A stretch of DNA of 64,000 nt from Synanceia verrucosa (taxonomy: Eukaryota; Chordata; Actinopteri; Perciformes; Synanceiidae), in the NCBI GenBank assembly GCA_029721515.1, contig CM056553.1:5370849-5434848 (forward strand), written 5' to 3'. Below, in pieces: positions 1 through 11,918 of the stretch. Numbering within the stretch: position 1 is the stretch's first letter; each line of letters opens with the position of its first letter. The notes below the pieces were generated by a model. That model had not been told where the DNA came from and did no database searches. It saw only the letters and a program-made list of their open reading frames with translations. The position numbers were made by a program, and so were the translations under genes.

Positions 1-257
1 TCATGAACCATTGTGACTGTGAGCTGTGGGAATATCCTCAACATCCTCCTAATTATATCACAATTTACACGACTCGTGCCGCTGAGTACCTGCTCCACTT
101 GTGTCGGGATGAGAATGTAAGAGGATTTAGAAGTGCTGATTTGTACACAATGCAACACCTGCACATTTGCCACAAGAACATAATTACTTATTCTCCCTAC
201 AGTAATTCACTGCCATATTCATCTGACTAAGGGTGAAAAGGAAGTTATCAGGAGTAG

Positions 258-420
258 TCAAGTCAAGTCAAAGTTTATTTCTAAAGCACTTTTTTTTTTT
301 AACAACCTCAGTTGACAAAAGTGCTGCAGAGGGTACAACATAATCATATGTACACATACAATAAAAACAGTAATGGAATAAAATGAACACAATATTAAAA
401 GACCAAAGAATAAAAAATAT
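258..420 (+). repeat. dispersed fish repeat tail
   Basis: CAAGTCAAAGTTTATTTCTA, AAAGCACTTTT and GTTGACAAAAGTGCTGCAGA belong to a widespread fish repeat tail. This copy is short and decayed. Confidence 0.5.
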
Positions 421-1931
421 CAAAGGTCGTAGTACTGGAGTACACCTGGGCATCACCACAGGGACACTGAAGGCTAGCAAAAACAACAGTTTCTGTGGGC
501 ATTACTTAAATGTAGAAATGAAACCAAGGTGCTTGTTGTGCATAAATGTAAGAGATACAAGGTGTAAGGTACTATTCATTCCTACTAGTCACTCTGCAAC
601 ACACTCTTTATTTCACTTATACTGTATATATGCTGACTTTATACATTTTTTATTGATCTACATTGGACAACAGTCACCCACATACTCTTAAGATCACTGT
701 TTACTTAATTATACTCTTTATATTTTTATAAATCGGCCCTTATTGTGAAGTTGCTCTATCCCCTTTTGTCGGACTATTGAAGGATTATTTATCATATTTT
801 ACCCTGTACTCCTTTGAAGCTGCAGTCAGTAACTGTTATTTACAGTCTATATGTGTACAGAAGTGCATGAATAAAATCATCCCTCTGTTTCCTCATAGTA
901 GCATTATAGGTCAGGTCACAAACTTCCCCATTTGAAGCTAAACTGCACATTAAAATATGAAAAACACATTTGAAACACAAAATAGGCAGAATCTTGTCTC
1001 ATATTTGATCAGTGCTGCCCAGTTTGAGACAACTTGGCTCTGATTGGTTGTTTTCCTTTTTGAAAATCTTACAAATGGCATTAATAGTATTAAAAATATG
1101 ATAAACATCCCTTTCCATTAGAGATGTTTCAAAAACACAAACCCACATTTATCTCCCAGAGATAAACGCTGGCATCACAACTCCTGGGACTCTTCACTGA
1201 CTGGAGCTTGTTTTGGGAAAGTTATTTACTGTTGTTTCTAGGATCAATCTGTTGGCAATGAATTCTTACCTCTGTTGTTAATTAGCCAAAAGAATAGCAT
1301 GCCAAGACCTTGTTAATACAAAACATACAGACACAAAATGAATTCACTCAGTTTCTGATCGGGAATGTTTGCTTGTCGTCTTCTTATCATTATATTTCTA
1401 AACAAAAAATATAAACAAACATGTAGCAGGCTCAGCTTCACCTTCTGGGACATACAGGAAACTAAATGAAGTAAAGGTATTGACACAGGTGGAGGTAAAG
1501 TGAATAGGGAAAAAAAAATGACAGATTGATGCCATAAATTAACTCCTGGAATGCACCGAACATCCCATATTGATGATAACTCATCTGAGTAGCAGGAGTG
1601 ACATTTTCCTTTTCAGGTCGACTGCAGCGATACGATCGGCGCTGTGTTTTAGCTGACTGATTCATTTTGCCCGGCTGTGAGCGACAAGATAGTGACTACA
1701 AAGTTTTGAAACGCGGCTGTTTTCTTTTTCTAGAGATTACATAGTTTCTACTCGTGGTGTAAAAACATATCTTGCCAAACAGTTTAGAGGAGTGACTGGG
1801 GATTAGAACTTTTGGTTCATTTTCCAGAATTCAGGCCATGTAGAAATAGTAACAGACTTGTGTTTTAAATGGTAACACAACAACAAATATTTGACTTAAC
1901 TTTGAAAACAAATTAAATAAAGACGCAGTCT

Positions 1932-1955
1932 TAATAATAATAATAATAATAATAA
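1932..1955. repeat. (TAA)n microsatellite
   Basis: Eight uninterrupted TAA units. Confidence 0.9.
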
Positions 1956-3339
1956 GACAAAACACTGGTCAGTCTGATATCAGGAGCAAAACAAAAGTTT
2001 TGTACAGTATAAGGTTATATTTACGTTGTCTTGAAAACATATATTACACTAAGGTTAGAGTACTTAATCATTTCATTAATTTGCCATATTTCCAAACAGG
2101 AATTTTGGCCATTGGTCACTAAATCTGCTGCACAACTAAAACCCTGGGAGGGACATATCATGTCATTGATGACATCGTCAATTGTGCAGAGGCTAATCTC
2201 TCTCTGGCTGACCTCAGCATATGAACCACTTCTAAATCCTCATTTTCCTGATTAATCTGAATAATTTTTGTAAACAACAATGAGCTTTTTGTGGGACTAT
2301 ACCCCTCATTTTTCATCAGAAATGCCCTAGTAAACAAAGCTTGGTTCATACTGCTTGACCTTAATACTGTGGATATTCCTCTGAATCATTTGACGCTGTG
2401 GTTGTAATTATTTAGTCTACAGTTCTGGCTGGAGTCTAGTTGCTTACTTGGCCAGAAGCAATGCTCAGAGCATGCAGCTGAAAAATAGGTTTAAGCCACT
2501 AATGGCTGGTGTGATGAATCTCTCGGTCTTCACGTACTGTGTTGCTCGAAAATGAGACGGCGAGGATTTAATTCTGTGAAGTGAGAGGAAGATTATTCCG
2601 AAACGATGTGCTGCATGAATGATGCATGGTGTTTTTTAGGAAAGCTGTGCTGGCTTTAGTTCATTTTAGTGAGAAAATAGTGAATGAGAGTGATGTGAGT
2701 GGATTTGAGCTGCATGTTTGCACAGTATTGATGTGCCAGAGTTTAAACAACTGATTAAGACCTCTTCTTTTGCTGTGACCCTTTGGCTTTCTTCGTATCC
2801 ACTCCTGTGCGTCGACACCACAGAATGAGCATGTGTGAAGAAAGGTGCTTTTCATACCATGAACTGTATGTAAATATATAACAACAAAAACAAATTTGGG
2901 CTGGGCAATAACTCAGTACTCTGTTCGTTATGCTTAAATGCAATCATGTGCAATGATGACATATATAAATATTTAAAAAATCCTATCTTGCAATTTTGTG
3001 CATTTTTAATCACAATTTGGACAGAATATTTGAGGAAGGCGAAATGATTTATGTTATGCAACATATAACTTTGGGACATATCATTTCCCTGCATACTAAT
3101 TTAATTATTTGATGTGATTTGGCATAGATTGGCACTATCGCAATGGTCTTAATTGAAGAATTGTCAGCAGCGAGATAGAGGCACAGGAAATGAGGGAGGC
3201 GATAGATGGGAAACATCATCAGTGAACATAATCTTAATCTACTAATTAGTGCGTAACTGGGACACCAAATAGTCGTGTACAAACTTAATTTCTAAGACAG
3301 GCCTGGCTTACTCAAATTGGGCATGTTAAAGACTTTTTT

Positions 3340-3620
3340 TTTTTTTTAGCTTCAGACCTAAATATGTCAACTACTATTGGATGGATTCTCATCAAATTCC
3401 ACATAGACATTTACAACACCACCTCGAGGTTCACAATTACGGATTTGCATAAAACGTCTCAACTACTGGATGGATTTCTATAATATTAAGTCCCTTATAG
3501 TTCCCCATCAGAACCAGCTGTACTTTGTGCTAAAAATGCTAACTATGATTGTGAACATGGTAATTATAAATCTGCTTAACATCCACATGTTCATTGTTAG
3601 CATGTTAGCATGACAGCATT
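3340..3620 (+). repeat. dispersed percomorph repeat (ACTATTGGATGGATT type)
   Basis: CAACTACTATTGGATGGATT occurs twice in diverged form (about 3369 and 3460), with CAGCTGTACTTTGTGCTAAA and GTTAGCATGTTAGCATGACA downstream, as in a very common spiny-rayed fish repeat. It is noncoding. Confidence 0.6.
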
Positions 3621-5324
3621 CAATACAAATTACTGTGCCAGACCCAGACTTATTATAATTCAAAATGAAACTCAGAATTGGCAGTTTTCTGACAAATTCC
3701 GTCTGGTGTATATTGTGCCATCCATCTCGCTGAACAAGGTGCCCAGCAGGAAGTCACATGACCCAAACTGTTACCGAGTTGCTTGTCACGACTTTCATGA
3801 TGGAAAATAAATTATGTGGGTAATAACAAGCAGTAAAAACATCAAATGCAATCTGATTTGTTGCCTCATAAAAACATAAAGCCAGTGCTCGAATCATTAA
3901 AATAAGAAAATTGTAAAAAATAAAACAATCCAGCCCATTAAACTCATGACTAAAAATAGACTTCCTGCCTCCTCATACTCTTCTGACTCTCATTCAATAC
4001 GCTTCATTTCACATACTGGTGAGTTGAATTTATAAAGAATTACCTTAGCAGACTGCACTACCTGTGTGCATGAACAATGCCAAGAAATCATTTAAATGTC
4101 CTAAGTTTGACACTGTGCACCCAACATTGTGCTTGGATGGTTGTGAGATAATTCATTCTTCATCATCACCAGCCACAGCAGTGACACTGATATTGTTTTC
4201 ACCTTGTGAGTCACTGTGGTAAAATGTGGAAACACCTCCTGTAGCAGGAAGTACACAAAAAGCTGTAAGAGCACTGCTACGTTTTTACACGTCTATAAAG
4301 AGATTTATTTATTTTTTTTTTTAACAGATGTGTCGTTGAGATAAAAAAAAAATAAAGGCTGCATTCAAAGATGGGAGGTGGAAGAAGGGAGGTAGGATGT
4401 GGGGAAGGAGGCTATTGGTCTCCGTTTACAACTTTCTCCATGAAATTCTCCAGAATAACCAACTCAGTAATGATAATATTCTCAGGTAGCCTGAGGTACA
4501 AGTAAAACTAAATGAAATCAAAAAGAAAATAAAATGCATAAATAATCGCTGTACTCCCAAGTCCTGCTAATTAGTCGGATTTACCCTTATCAATCATTCA
4601 CACCAAAAGCTTCAATGAAACAACATTTTTACACACATGAATTTCCATAACACCACTAACAAACCTTCATTTATAAGTGAAATATGTCAACACCAGACAA
4701 CAAAGCTGATATCCCCTCTCCTGTCACATCTGCATATTGAACCTCAAAATGATGTTTCTGTTATTCTCTGTTAACAAATCCCATTAATTCACTGAGTGCC
4801 AGCCCTTATAAAACAGAAAGTGCCTTGTTCCAGCGTTTTTGCCCATTTTGAGTCATATTTCAAGACCCACAGAATATTTTGTACTATGACTCTGAAAACA
4901 CTGAATAGCTGAAATGAAAGAAGAGACTCTCTATTTCATCATGAAAAATGAGGTAGGATAGATGCCACTTTCACCAAAATCACCATTTTTTATCCAGATT
5001 CTGTTTGTTTTAATCTCTAACAGCGATTGTCTCCATGTCCTGCCTTGATCTCCATGGCGTATACCATCTCTGTATGTCCTGACTACATCTCCCACAAGCC
5101 CCAACATTACTCCCAGGGTCCGGGAGACCGCGGTCTGCAACTTGCTGTGGAAATACCTCTTTGATGTTGAAATAAGTCAATGCCACTCAAAGAGTCAAAA
5201 GAACAAAACCAACATTGTATTAATCTATCTTCAATCCTTTCTGAGTTATAGCCCTAAACAAATTAATTCCTACAGAGGTCATAAATCTATAAAACGTCAA
5301 ACAAGTCGTTTAACTTCAAAAAAG

Positions 5325-5370
5325 GAAGTAATATTTGTCAGCGTAAAGAAGTAATATTTGTCAGTGCAAA
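5325..5370. repeat. 23-bp tandem duplication
   Basis: Two adjacent copies of GAAGTAATATTTGTCAG plus six bases differ at two positions (GCGTAAA versus GTGCAAA). Confidence 0.85.
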
Positions 5371-6076
5371 GCTTTGTTGCATGTTTTTAATGGTTCGAGG
5401 AGCTCCTGAACTTCCAAAAGCTATAATGAATGTCAGGAAAAGTCGTGTCCCTGCAGGCTGTGTGAGCAAAGTTCTTGTACATTTGCTTTTGCAGTGCAAC
5501 AGAAGCAGAATATTTGTACAATATTTGTTTACATTGCATTCATTACTGGTGCCACTGAGTGTAGACTTATCAGGCTGCCGAGCACACAAGAACAGATTTA
5601 CGGTGGAAATAAACAACATTATAATAACGTTTAAGTGGAACTGCAGACATAAATATAAGCAATACACCTGAATTGGCTTGTTGTTGAGAAACCCACAACA
5701 TGATCTATTATTCTTTAAGTGGTTGATTAGATAGAATACAGTTATGCCAGACGTATACCTGTCTATAAGGTGCATAATCAAAGAAAGTTTCAGAGTGAGT
5801 TTGCCAAACACAAGTAGCATTAACCAAACAATAAATGTTGGCTTTAAAATAACCACAAAAAGATGGTGCTGTACTATTCATTCCAAGCTGTCATTCCAAT
5901 GACAAGCTGTCAATTAAATGTGCAGCATCCTGTATAAAATAAAATTAAAATACAGTAAAGTATTTGCTGGAAATGTTGTAGAAAAAAATATGATAATGCA
6001 TTTACTTAGAGCATCAGAAGAGACATGACAGAAGTGAGTTTGGGAACTCCGGCAGCAAAAGCCTGATTGCCTCAAG

Positions 6077-6481
6077 TCAAAAACTGGACCTGAGAACAGC
6101 GAGAAGCGGCTGAGTGGATGAACTCAGACCACGTTCAGGCTCATAGCGTGTTAAGAGAGCCATTATGGACTCTGGGGCCAGTCCAAGCTGTGCTTTAAAA
6201 GGGAGTAATGTAATTTTAAAATTGATTCTAAAATGTAGAGGAAGCCAGTGTGATGAATCTAGGACAGGTGTAATGTGCTCCCTGTGGTTAAAGTCCAATA
6301 AAAGCCTGGCAGCAGGACTCTGGACCAGCCGTGAAAGTTGCTTCTGACTGAGGCAGGAATACAGGGAGCTGCAGTAATCAAGTCCAGGCAAAATAAAAGC
6401 GCAGGACCTTCTACATATTGCTGAAGGGCAGGAAGGATTACATTTTGAAGGTTCTTGAGGCAACTTTGAAGAAACTAACAA
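6077..6481 (-). pseudogene. degenerate L2-type LINE reverse-transcriptase C-terminal fragment
   Basis: The minus-strand frame retains LDYCSSLYSCLSQKQ, AARLLLDFNHREHITPVL, SSHWLPLHFRINFKITLLPF and LLTRYEPERGLSSS. These are the conserved end of L2/CR1-clade ORF2 (DYCN…, REHITPVL, LHWLPV, FRIDFKILL, YxPxRSLRSS). Only the last part of the reverse transcriptase is present, so it is a dead 5'-truncated copy. Confidence 0.75.
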
Positions 6482-7019
6482 GAGTCAGCTGGATTTTGAA
6501 AGGATCCAGCCAGAATGGTTTGAATGAAGGAGTGGACAGCCTTATTCCTGGCCACAGATCCTTTGATTCACTGACCGCTGATGGACGAAATAACAAAACA
6601 TGTTTCTAGGACAAATTGTCCGTGGAAGCTGTCAAATATAACTCATGTATGTTTCTGACAATCTCTCTGCAGCTGAACAGGACAACGAAGCAAAATGTCC
6701 TGAATAAACTTGCCTACCCATTGCAGAGCCTCAGTGTGCACAGTGAATGGGCTGGCCAGGTCTGACTGGATGAACACTAAAGCATGCATATCTTAATCTG
6801 TGCAGACGCCACATAACCTGAATCATCAAGCTCAAAGTGAGAACAATTACTTCTATGGTATGATGATGTGTGGCAGAAAGACTGAAATATGAAGTGTTCG
6901 CCGTCTGCATGAAGAGAGACATTTTAACACCTTTGACTTTGAGACCTTCAAGGATGATATTTCCTGTGATTAATGACGGACGTTGAGAGGACTATTTCAA
7001 GTCTAAATCTTCCTCGCGG

Positions 7020-7250
7020 TAGTTAAAACTGCAGTCGGTAATTTCGAGCAAATATGTTAAAAACAACATATAGATTTTCTCTATATCCTGTCTTTTAGCG
7101 CTCCTGATGGACGAAAAACAACCAATCAGAGTTGATGAATCTCTACACTAGCTGTCAATCACTGCAAACTCCGACTCAAACTGTGAAACCAGATCAAACG
7201 TGAATCACATTTTTGTTGCTCTCACACCTATTTCATGCCTCGAATGTTTG
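7020..7250 (+). repeat. dispersed fish repeat (CAACCAATCAGAG type)
   Basis: ACTGCAGTCGGTAATTTCGA, ATTTTCTCTATATCCTGTCT, AACAACCAATCAGAGTTGAT and AGCTGTCAATCACTGCAAAC resemble a widespread fish repeat. A diverged copy in opposite orientation appears at about 960-1250 (CTCTGATTGGTTGTTTTC). Confidence 0.5.
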
Positions 7251-9360
7251 CAGATGTTTTCCAAGTTTTGGCTTGACTGTTCTTAACATGCTCCAGGTGT
7301 AATAGATTTAATGCTCAAAAGACGTAATGTCAGTCATGTTGTTTTACTATCTACTTAGTGATAAATCAGGTTCTGTGAGGTACATCTGGAGGGCAGCTTT
7401 ATGCGTTAACAGCTTTTTTTTCTTGAAATGAATGAACGGAGAAGTGCAGAAAACAACAGACCTCCTGCTGTGATAATGTCTCAGTGACAGAATTATTGCA
7501 GGTAAACAGTTTATTAATAAGACAACATTATGCACAAGGGATCATGATGCAGAAAATGCAGTGCACCGCATTTGCTGCCGTGAGGGACAGAATAACACAC
7601 AAACGCTGATCAATGCTAAAATGCATTACTGGATTGCTTATCATGAATGAGGGATTGTTGAATGGGTCAGCCGTCGCATTACAGCTGGTTCGTTGAGTGA
7701 CAACTGGTTAGCTGAGCCTCGAGCAAAAGTAAACAACACAACTTCTGCCATGGTTTGTCACTTCCAGAGGAGTTCTTAAGATCAGAGAAACGTACCACAG
7801 AGTCAGCGTGGTGGAATCAGTAATGGTTAGTTTCAGACATAAAGATGGAAATAAGCAGCACTCAGAGAGAAATGACTGAGGCTGGGTAAAGAGGGAGGTC
7901 ACTGAAACAATCAACGTTTTTGACAAATGGCAACCTTCAGTGCTGAGACATTAAGCCAGTGAGGAAGTGCGAACAACTGCAGCTTCCCTAAAGGCTACTT
8001 AAAGGCTCCAAAAGCAAGTCAATCCCCAAAGACCAGCAGAAACAAAAAGCCTGGTACCAAAACAAAACTGTAACATGGCAACACTTTTTTCACAACAGTT
8101 CTTCAGAAACCTATGGGTGTTTTTATTCCATAGTCTATGTTTTTTGATGATTATTGCGAAACACACTACTGCACTCTGTATCTATAGAAAGTCAAGAAAT
8201 AGTGAGAAATGTCCATCAGAACACAAAATGACAACTGCCTTTGTTTTATTGAAACTCCAGAAATACCTAATTTACAGTGATTTGAAACAAAGAAAATGAG
8301 CAAATCCTCATAGAAACTGCTTTAAAAAAATGGCTGAAACGATTAATCCATTCTGTCAACTGCCAAATCGATCGATCAGGTCAATGTTTCAGCTTTGAAA
8401 AACTGTCTAGCAGTTTGAGCAGTGACGCATTTCTGAAACTTTGTAGTCCTTCATTACAGAGAGATTACACTGCTGGATGTGAGAGCTGTTGTAGACCTAA
8501 ATGACCAAACAACACTTTGGCACTGGGGAACGCAATGCAGAAGTATTTTGAGTGGGCAAACGAGCGTTGAGCAAGCCGCTGTAATTTATTACCATTATTT
8601 TTATTGGATTCATAAATTTAACCTTGGAGGCATTAAAGAACTCAACATGACACCAATACCATTTTCAAGATTAAGAAAAGTTTGAAAAATTGTAAAATAA
8701 TGAAAAAACTGACGAGATGGAAAAGTCCTCTAACATAATTGTATGCAAATTGTTCTGCTGAACTGTATGTAAATAAATCTCATGGTATAAAACATGTAAA
8801 TGTTTTCTGCCCTCAAAGCTGTGAAGGTCTGAGCTTGTACTGAAAAATGAAGTATTTCTTCCCTGTCTTCAGCTTTCGTTGTTCCTTATAGAACAGCAAG
8901 CTTTGCACTTGACCTCTTTCATAATTTAACAGCATCTGTGTTTTTGAATAAAGCCATTTGTGAGAGGGCTGGGTACAACTGATGCATTTAGCCAAAGCAC
9001 AGTGTGTGACGAAACACAAGAAAAATAAAAATACACTGCTTACTGTCAGCCAACACTGTAGGTCCACTGGTTAAAAAATACCAATGTTCTCCAATAAATT
9101 GTTATGTGAAAGGTGATTTAAAAGGAAACTGGTGGCAAGGAATAAATGGAGGCCACCGCAGTAAGCTAGGTGAGGTGTGGGTGTTTAGAAGAACTGGAAG
9201 TAGGGACCAGATGGTGGCTCCATACTTTAATGATTATATTATTGTGCCCACACAAGGAACTTCTTGGAATCTGCTGGGATGGAAGGAGCCCAAGGGATTT
9301 AAGCTAAAACTTAAGTTAAGGCATGCACATAAAATAAAAATCAATAAAAGTCCTTAGATG

Positions 9361-9391
9361 GTCAAGTCAAGTCAAATTTATGTGTATGTCC
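9361..9391 (+). repeat. 5' part of a dispersed fish repeat split by the MITE
   Basis: GTCAAGTCAAGTCAAATTTA is the start of a high-copy fish repeat that continues at 10084 with TAGCCCAATATCAC after the inserted MITE. A related head (GTCAAGTCAAGTCAAAGTTT) is seen at about 260. Confidence 0.55.
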
Positions 9392-10083
9392 CAGTCTTAC
9401 TTTAGACAGCAATAAAAGTGCTATCTAGTTTTAGTTATATTTTATTCATCTGAATATTATTTAGTTTTAGTCCAGTTTTAGTGGATGTAATATCTTTACA
9501 ATTTCGTCGACTAAATCTACAGCAGCTTTAGTCGATGAAAATCTAACAGGCTGAGTTAAAATCTAATGGATAATTTAAGAGTTTATCTAGAAATTCCAAA
9601 CTCACACACTCATGAAGGAAACATTTGTGAACCTGTTATTGTGGAATATACCAAGGTTTGACTGAGCAATATACAGACACACTTATATCTGTTGTCATGT
9701 GTTTTTTTTTTTAATTAAAGATGTTTCTTTCCACTAAAAACCAAAGTGGGGGACTTGTTATTCATATTTTAATATTACAATTACATTAAAATATTTAAGT
9801 TATAGCGCAGTACATCAGGTCACATTACATCTTCTGTTATTTTGATTGGATTTTAATTCAAACATGTACACCCTGGGTTTAAGTTTTATTGGATCACTAA
9901 TCGATTTTTCCCTTCTTAACATTTCGTCTCCTTTCTATTCGTTTACAAATGTGTTGTGTTTGTTGTCGTTGTCGTCATCATAGTTTTTTTATTTAGTTAT
10001 CACCTTGTTGTCATCAGAAAAGAAAAAAAAATTGCCGTTGACGAACATTATGACGTAAATTTTTGTCAATGAAATTAACACTG
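9392..10083. mobile_element. hAT-like MITE nested in another repeat
   Basis: The left end CAGTCTTACTTT and the right end, read on the minus strand, CAGTGTTAATTT match at 10 of 12 positions. The interior has TAGTTTTAGT and GTCGACTAAATC motifs of a frequent fish MITE. The flanking octamers GTATGTCC and GTGTAGCC both resemble GTATAGCC of the split host repeat, fitting an 8-bp duplication that has since diverged. Confidence 0.65.
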
Positions 10084-10280
10084 GTGTAGCCCAATATCAC
10101 AAATTAGCCTCAAAAGGCTTTACAATCCATAGAGGATATGACACCCTCTGTCCTTCACAAACAGCCCTCACAGCAACTGAGGAAAAAAAAAACTTAACAG
10201 GGAAAAAGAAACATAAACCTCAGAGGAGGGATCCCTCTTCCAGGATGGAGAGAGATGCAATAGATGTCATTTTTAAAGAG
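10084..10280 (+). repeat. dispersed fish repeat (AGCCCAATATCAC type), 3' part
   Basis: Phrases AGCCCAATATCACAAATTAG, GGCTTTACAATCCATAGAGG, CACCCTCTGTCCTTC, GGGATCCCTCTTCCAGGATG and ATGCAATAGATGTCAT are those of a very common teleost repeat. I cannot assign its class with certainty. Confidence 0.7.
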
Positions 10281-11586
10281 TAGCAATGAAAACCACATAG
10301 GCACTCCATATGACAACAGCTGATACTTATGAAACTGTATGGAGAGCAAAGCAGATGAAGAGCAGCCTCAAGTTGGTGTTGTGATCTCCCCAATTTCCCA
10401 ACCTGCCAATTTCACACACTACCATTTCATGTTTATCTTGAAAAGCTGAGTCGAATGCATCAGCAAATCAGTGGTGTAATTGGATTATTAGCTTACATTT
10501 GTTAGGGCACAGGAAGGCAAAGAAGGACAAGCAGTGCAATGTCGTCCCTGGGTCCTTTGTGGACGGCGGCAGGTGGTGGACAACAGCTGGCTTCCCATGC
10601 TGCACTGCTCCGGTCAGCACTGTTCAAAAACTCCCAGCTGCCCTGTCAGTATGCTTAGCCACCAGGCTTGCCTCTTTGTCTTTCCTCTTTGTCTGTTCTG
10701 CTAAAATGAACTCTTTTTTCATGTGACTCCTTTAAATGCTGTCAGTTTTTTTTTTTCTTGTGTTTGTCCTCATTTACTTTTTGTTCACACTCCTGCTCCC
10801 TCCTTTCAAATTAAGGCATAAAAAATACACTTGAGAAAGAATGAGAAACGTTGACTGCGTGGGTTTGTTTATTATAGATTCACAGCCAGCCGTCCTTCCC
10901 CTTAGTTAAAATATCAGTGTCTTGACAGGGCGAGGCCAATAGATTCAAGTCCCTCATCCCAAATCACATCTCCAACTGGACACAGCGGCATCTAAAAGGC
11001 AAACAAAGTACCAGCAGAAAGCAAAAACCTAATAGGTCACAGGAGTTGCTGTAATGCCTTCATTCTGTCAGGCTTTTCGCACCTCATTTTTCAGTGCTTT
11101 TGTTGTAACACTTCATTGATATTCCACACACACAGAGCAGCCCAATGAGGCCAGAACAAAATATGTGCGAGAGCCTGAATGGATTGATTAACTGCTCGTT
11201 ACACATGTCCGAGCTGCGTCTGTTGGTAATGTTTTGGATGGGATGCAGCTTTGGTCGGGGCCAGTTGCTGCATTTTGAGCGCCGCAGGCAGCATCTTGAG
11301 GTGGCATCCCTTGAAGGCATCTTCCAAGGCGATTTAAAGGTGCATCTAACTCCTACCTTATTACTGCCACACACAGGATCACTCAATACCTGACTCCAGG
11401 TCCTCCAGCAGGCTGCATATAATATCACCTCACCCATCTCATGGATCACTTCTGTGAAAATATTCCCCCTTTTTATCTCACAAGCTCATATATGATAGTG
11501 TCAGAGCACTAAGGAGATGACCAGTAGTCCCTCTGAACCAAAGGCAACTAAGGTAACTTGTCTAGCTTGTCCCAAACCTATCTGGA

Positions 11587-11918
11587 GACTCCATCCATTA
11601 TCTACCACTTATCCTCATAGGGTCACGGGGGGGTGGAGCATATCCCAGCTATCTTAAGGCGGAAGGCAGGGTACACCCTGGACAAGTCACCACCTCATCG
11701 CAGGGCACATAGAGACAGACAACCACTCACACTCACATTCACATCTACGGTCAATTTAAATTAGCCAATTAACGTAATCCCCATGCATGTTTTTGGATGG
11801 TGGGAGGAAGCAGGAGTACCCTGAGAGAACGCACGCAGACACGGGGAGAACATGCAAACTCCACACAGAAAGGGCCCGGGATTCGAACCCGGTACCTTCT
11901 TGCTGTGAGGCTGGAGAT
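11587..11918 (-). repeat. high-copy fish repeat with tRNA-like B box (SINE-like)
   Basis: On the minus strand this reads GCCTCACAGCAAGAAGGTAC, then GGGTTCGAATCCC, TGGAGTTTGCATGTTCTCCC, and later CCAGGGTGTACCCTGCC and ATAATGGATGGA, a repeat found throughout fish genomes. GGTTCGAATCC (11889-11879) is an exact polymerase III B-box match. The A-box end at higher coordinates is missing or diverged, so this copy is truncated. Confidence 0.7.

Larger units (their letters stand above)
1..6030. other. intergenic, downstream of rapgef2
   Basis: AT-rich sequence with the dispersed repeats noted at 258-420, about 960-1250 and 3340-3620 and the (TAA)n tract. Apart from these I see no gene. A GGGCTGGGCAATA phrase at about 2898 hints at another old MITE. 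The short open frames have no recognisable domains. Confidence 0.6.

Noticed and set aside
2890..3060. A GGGCTGGGCAATA phrase suggesting a MITE.
   Set aside because: Only one end-like phrase is visible and no inverted partner or target duplication was found. It is noted in the intergenic entry only.
5338..5856. A 172-codon minus-strand open frame, the longest outside rapgef2.
   Set aside because: The product is Leu/Ile/Asn-rich, without a recognisable domain, starts and ends in AT-rich DNA, and overlaps a 23-bp tandem duplication. It looks like chance.
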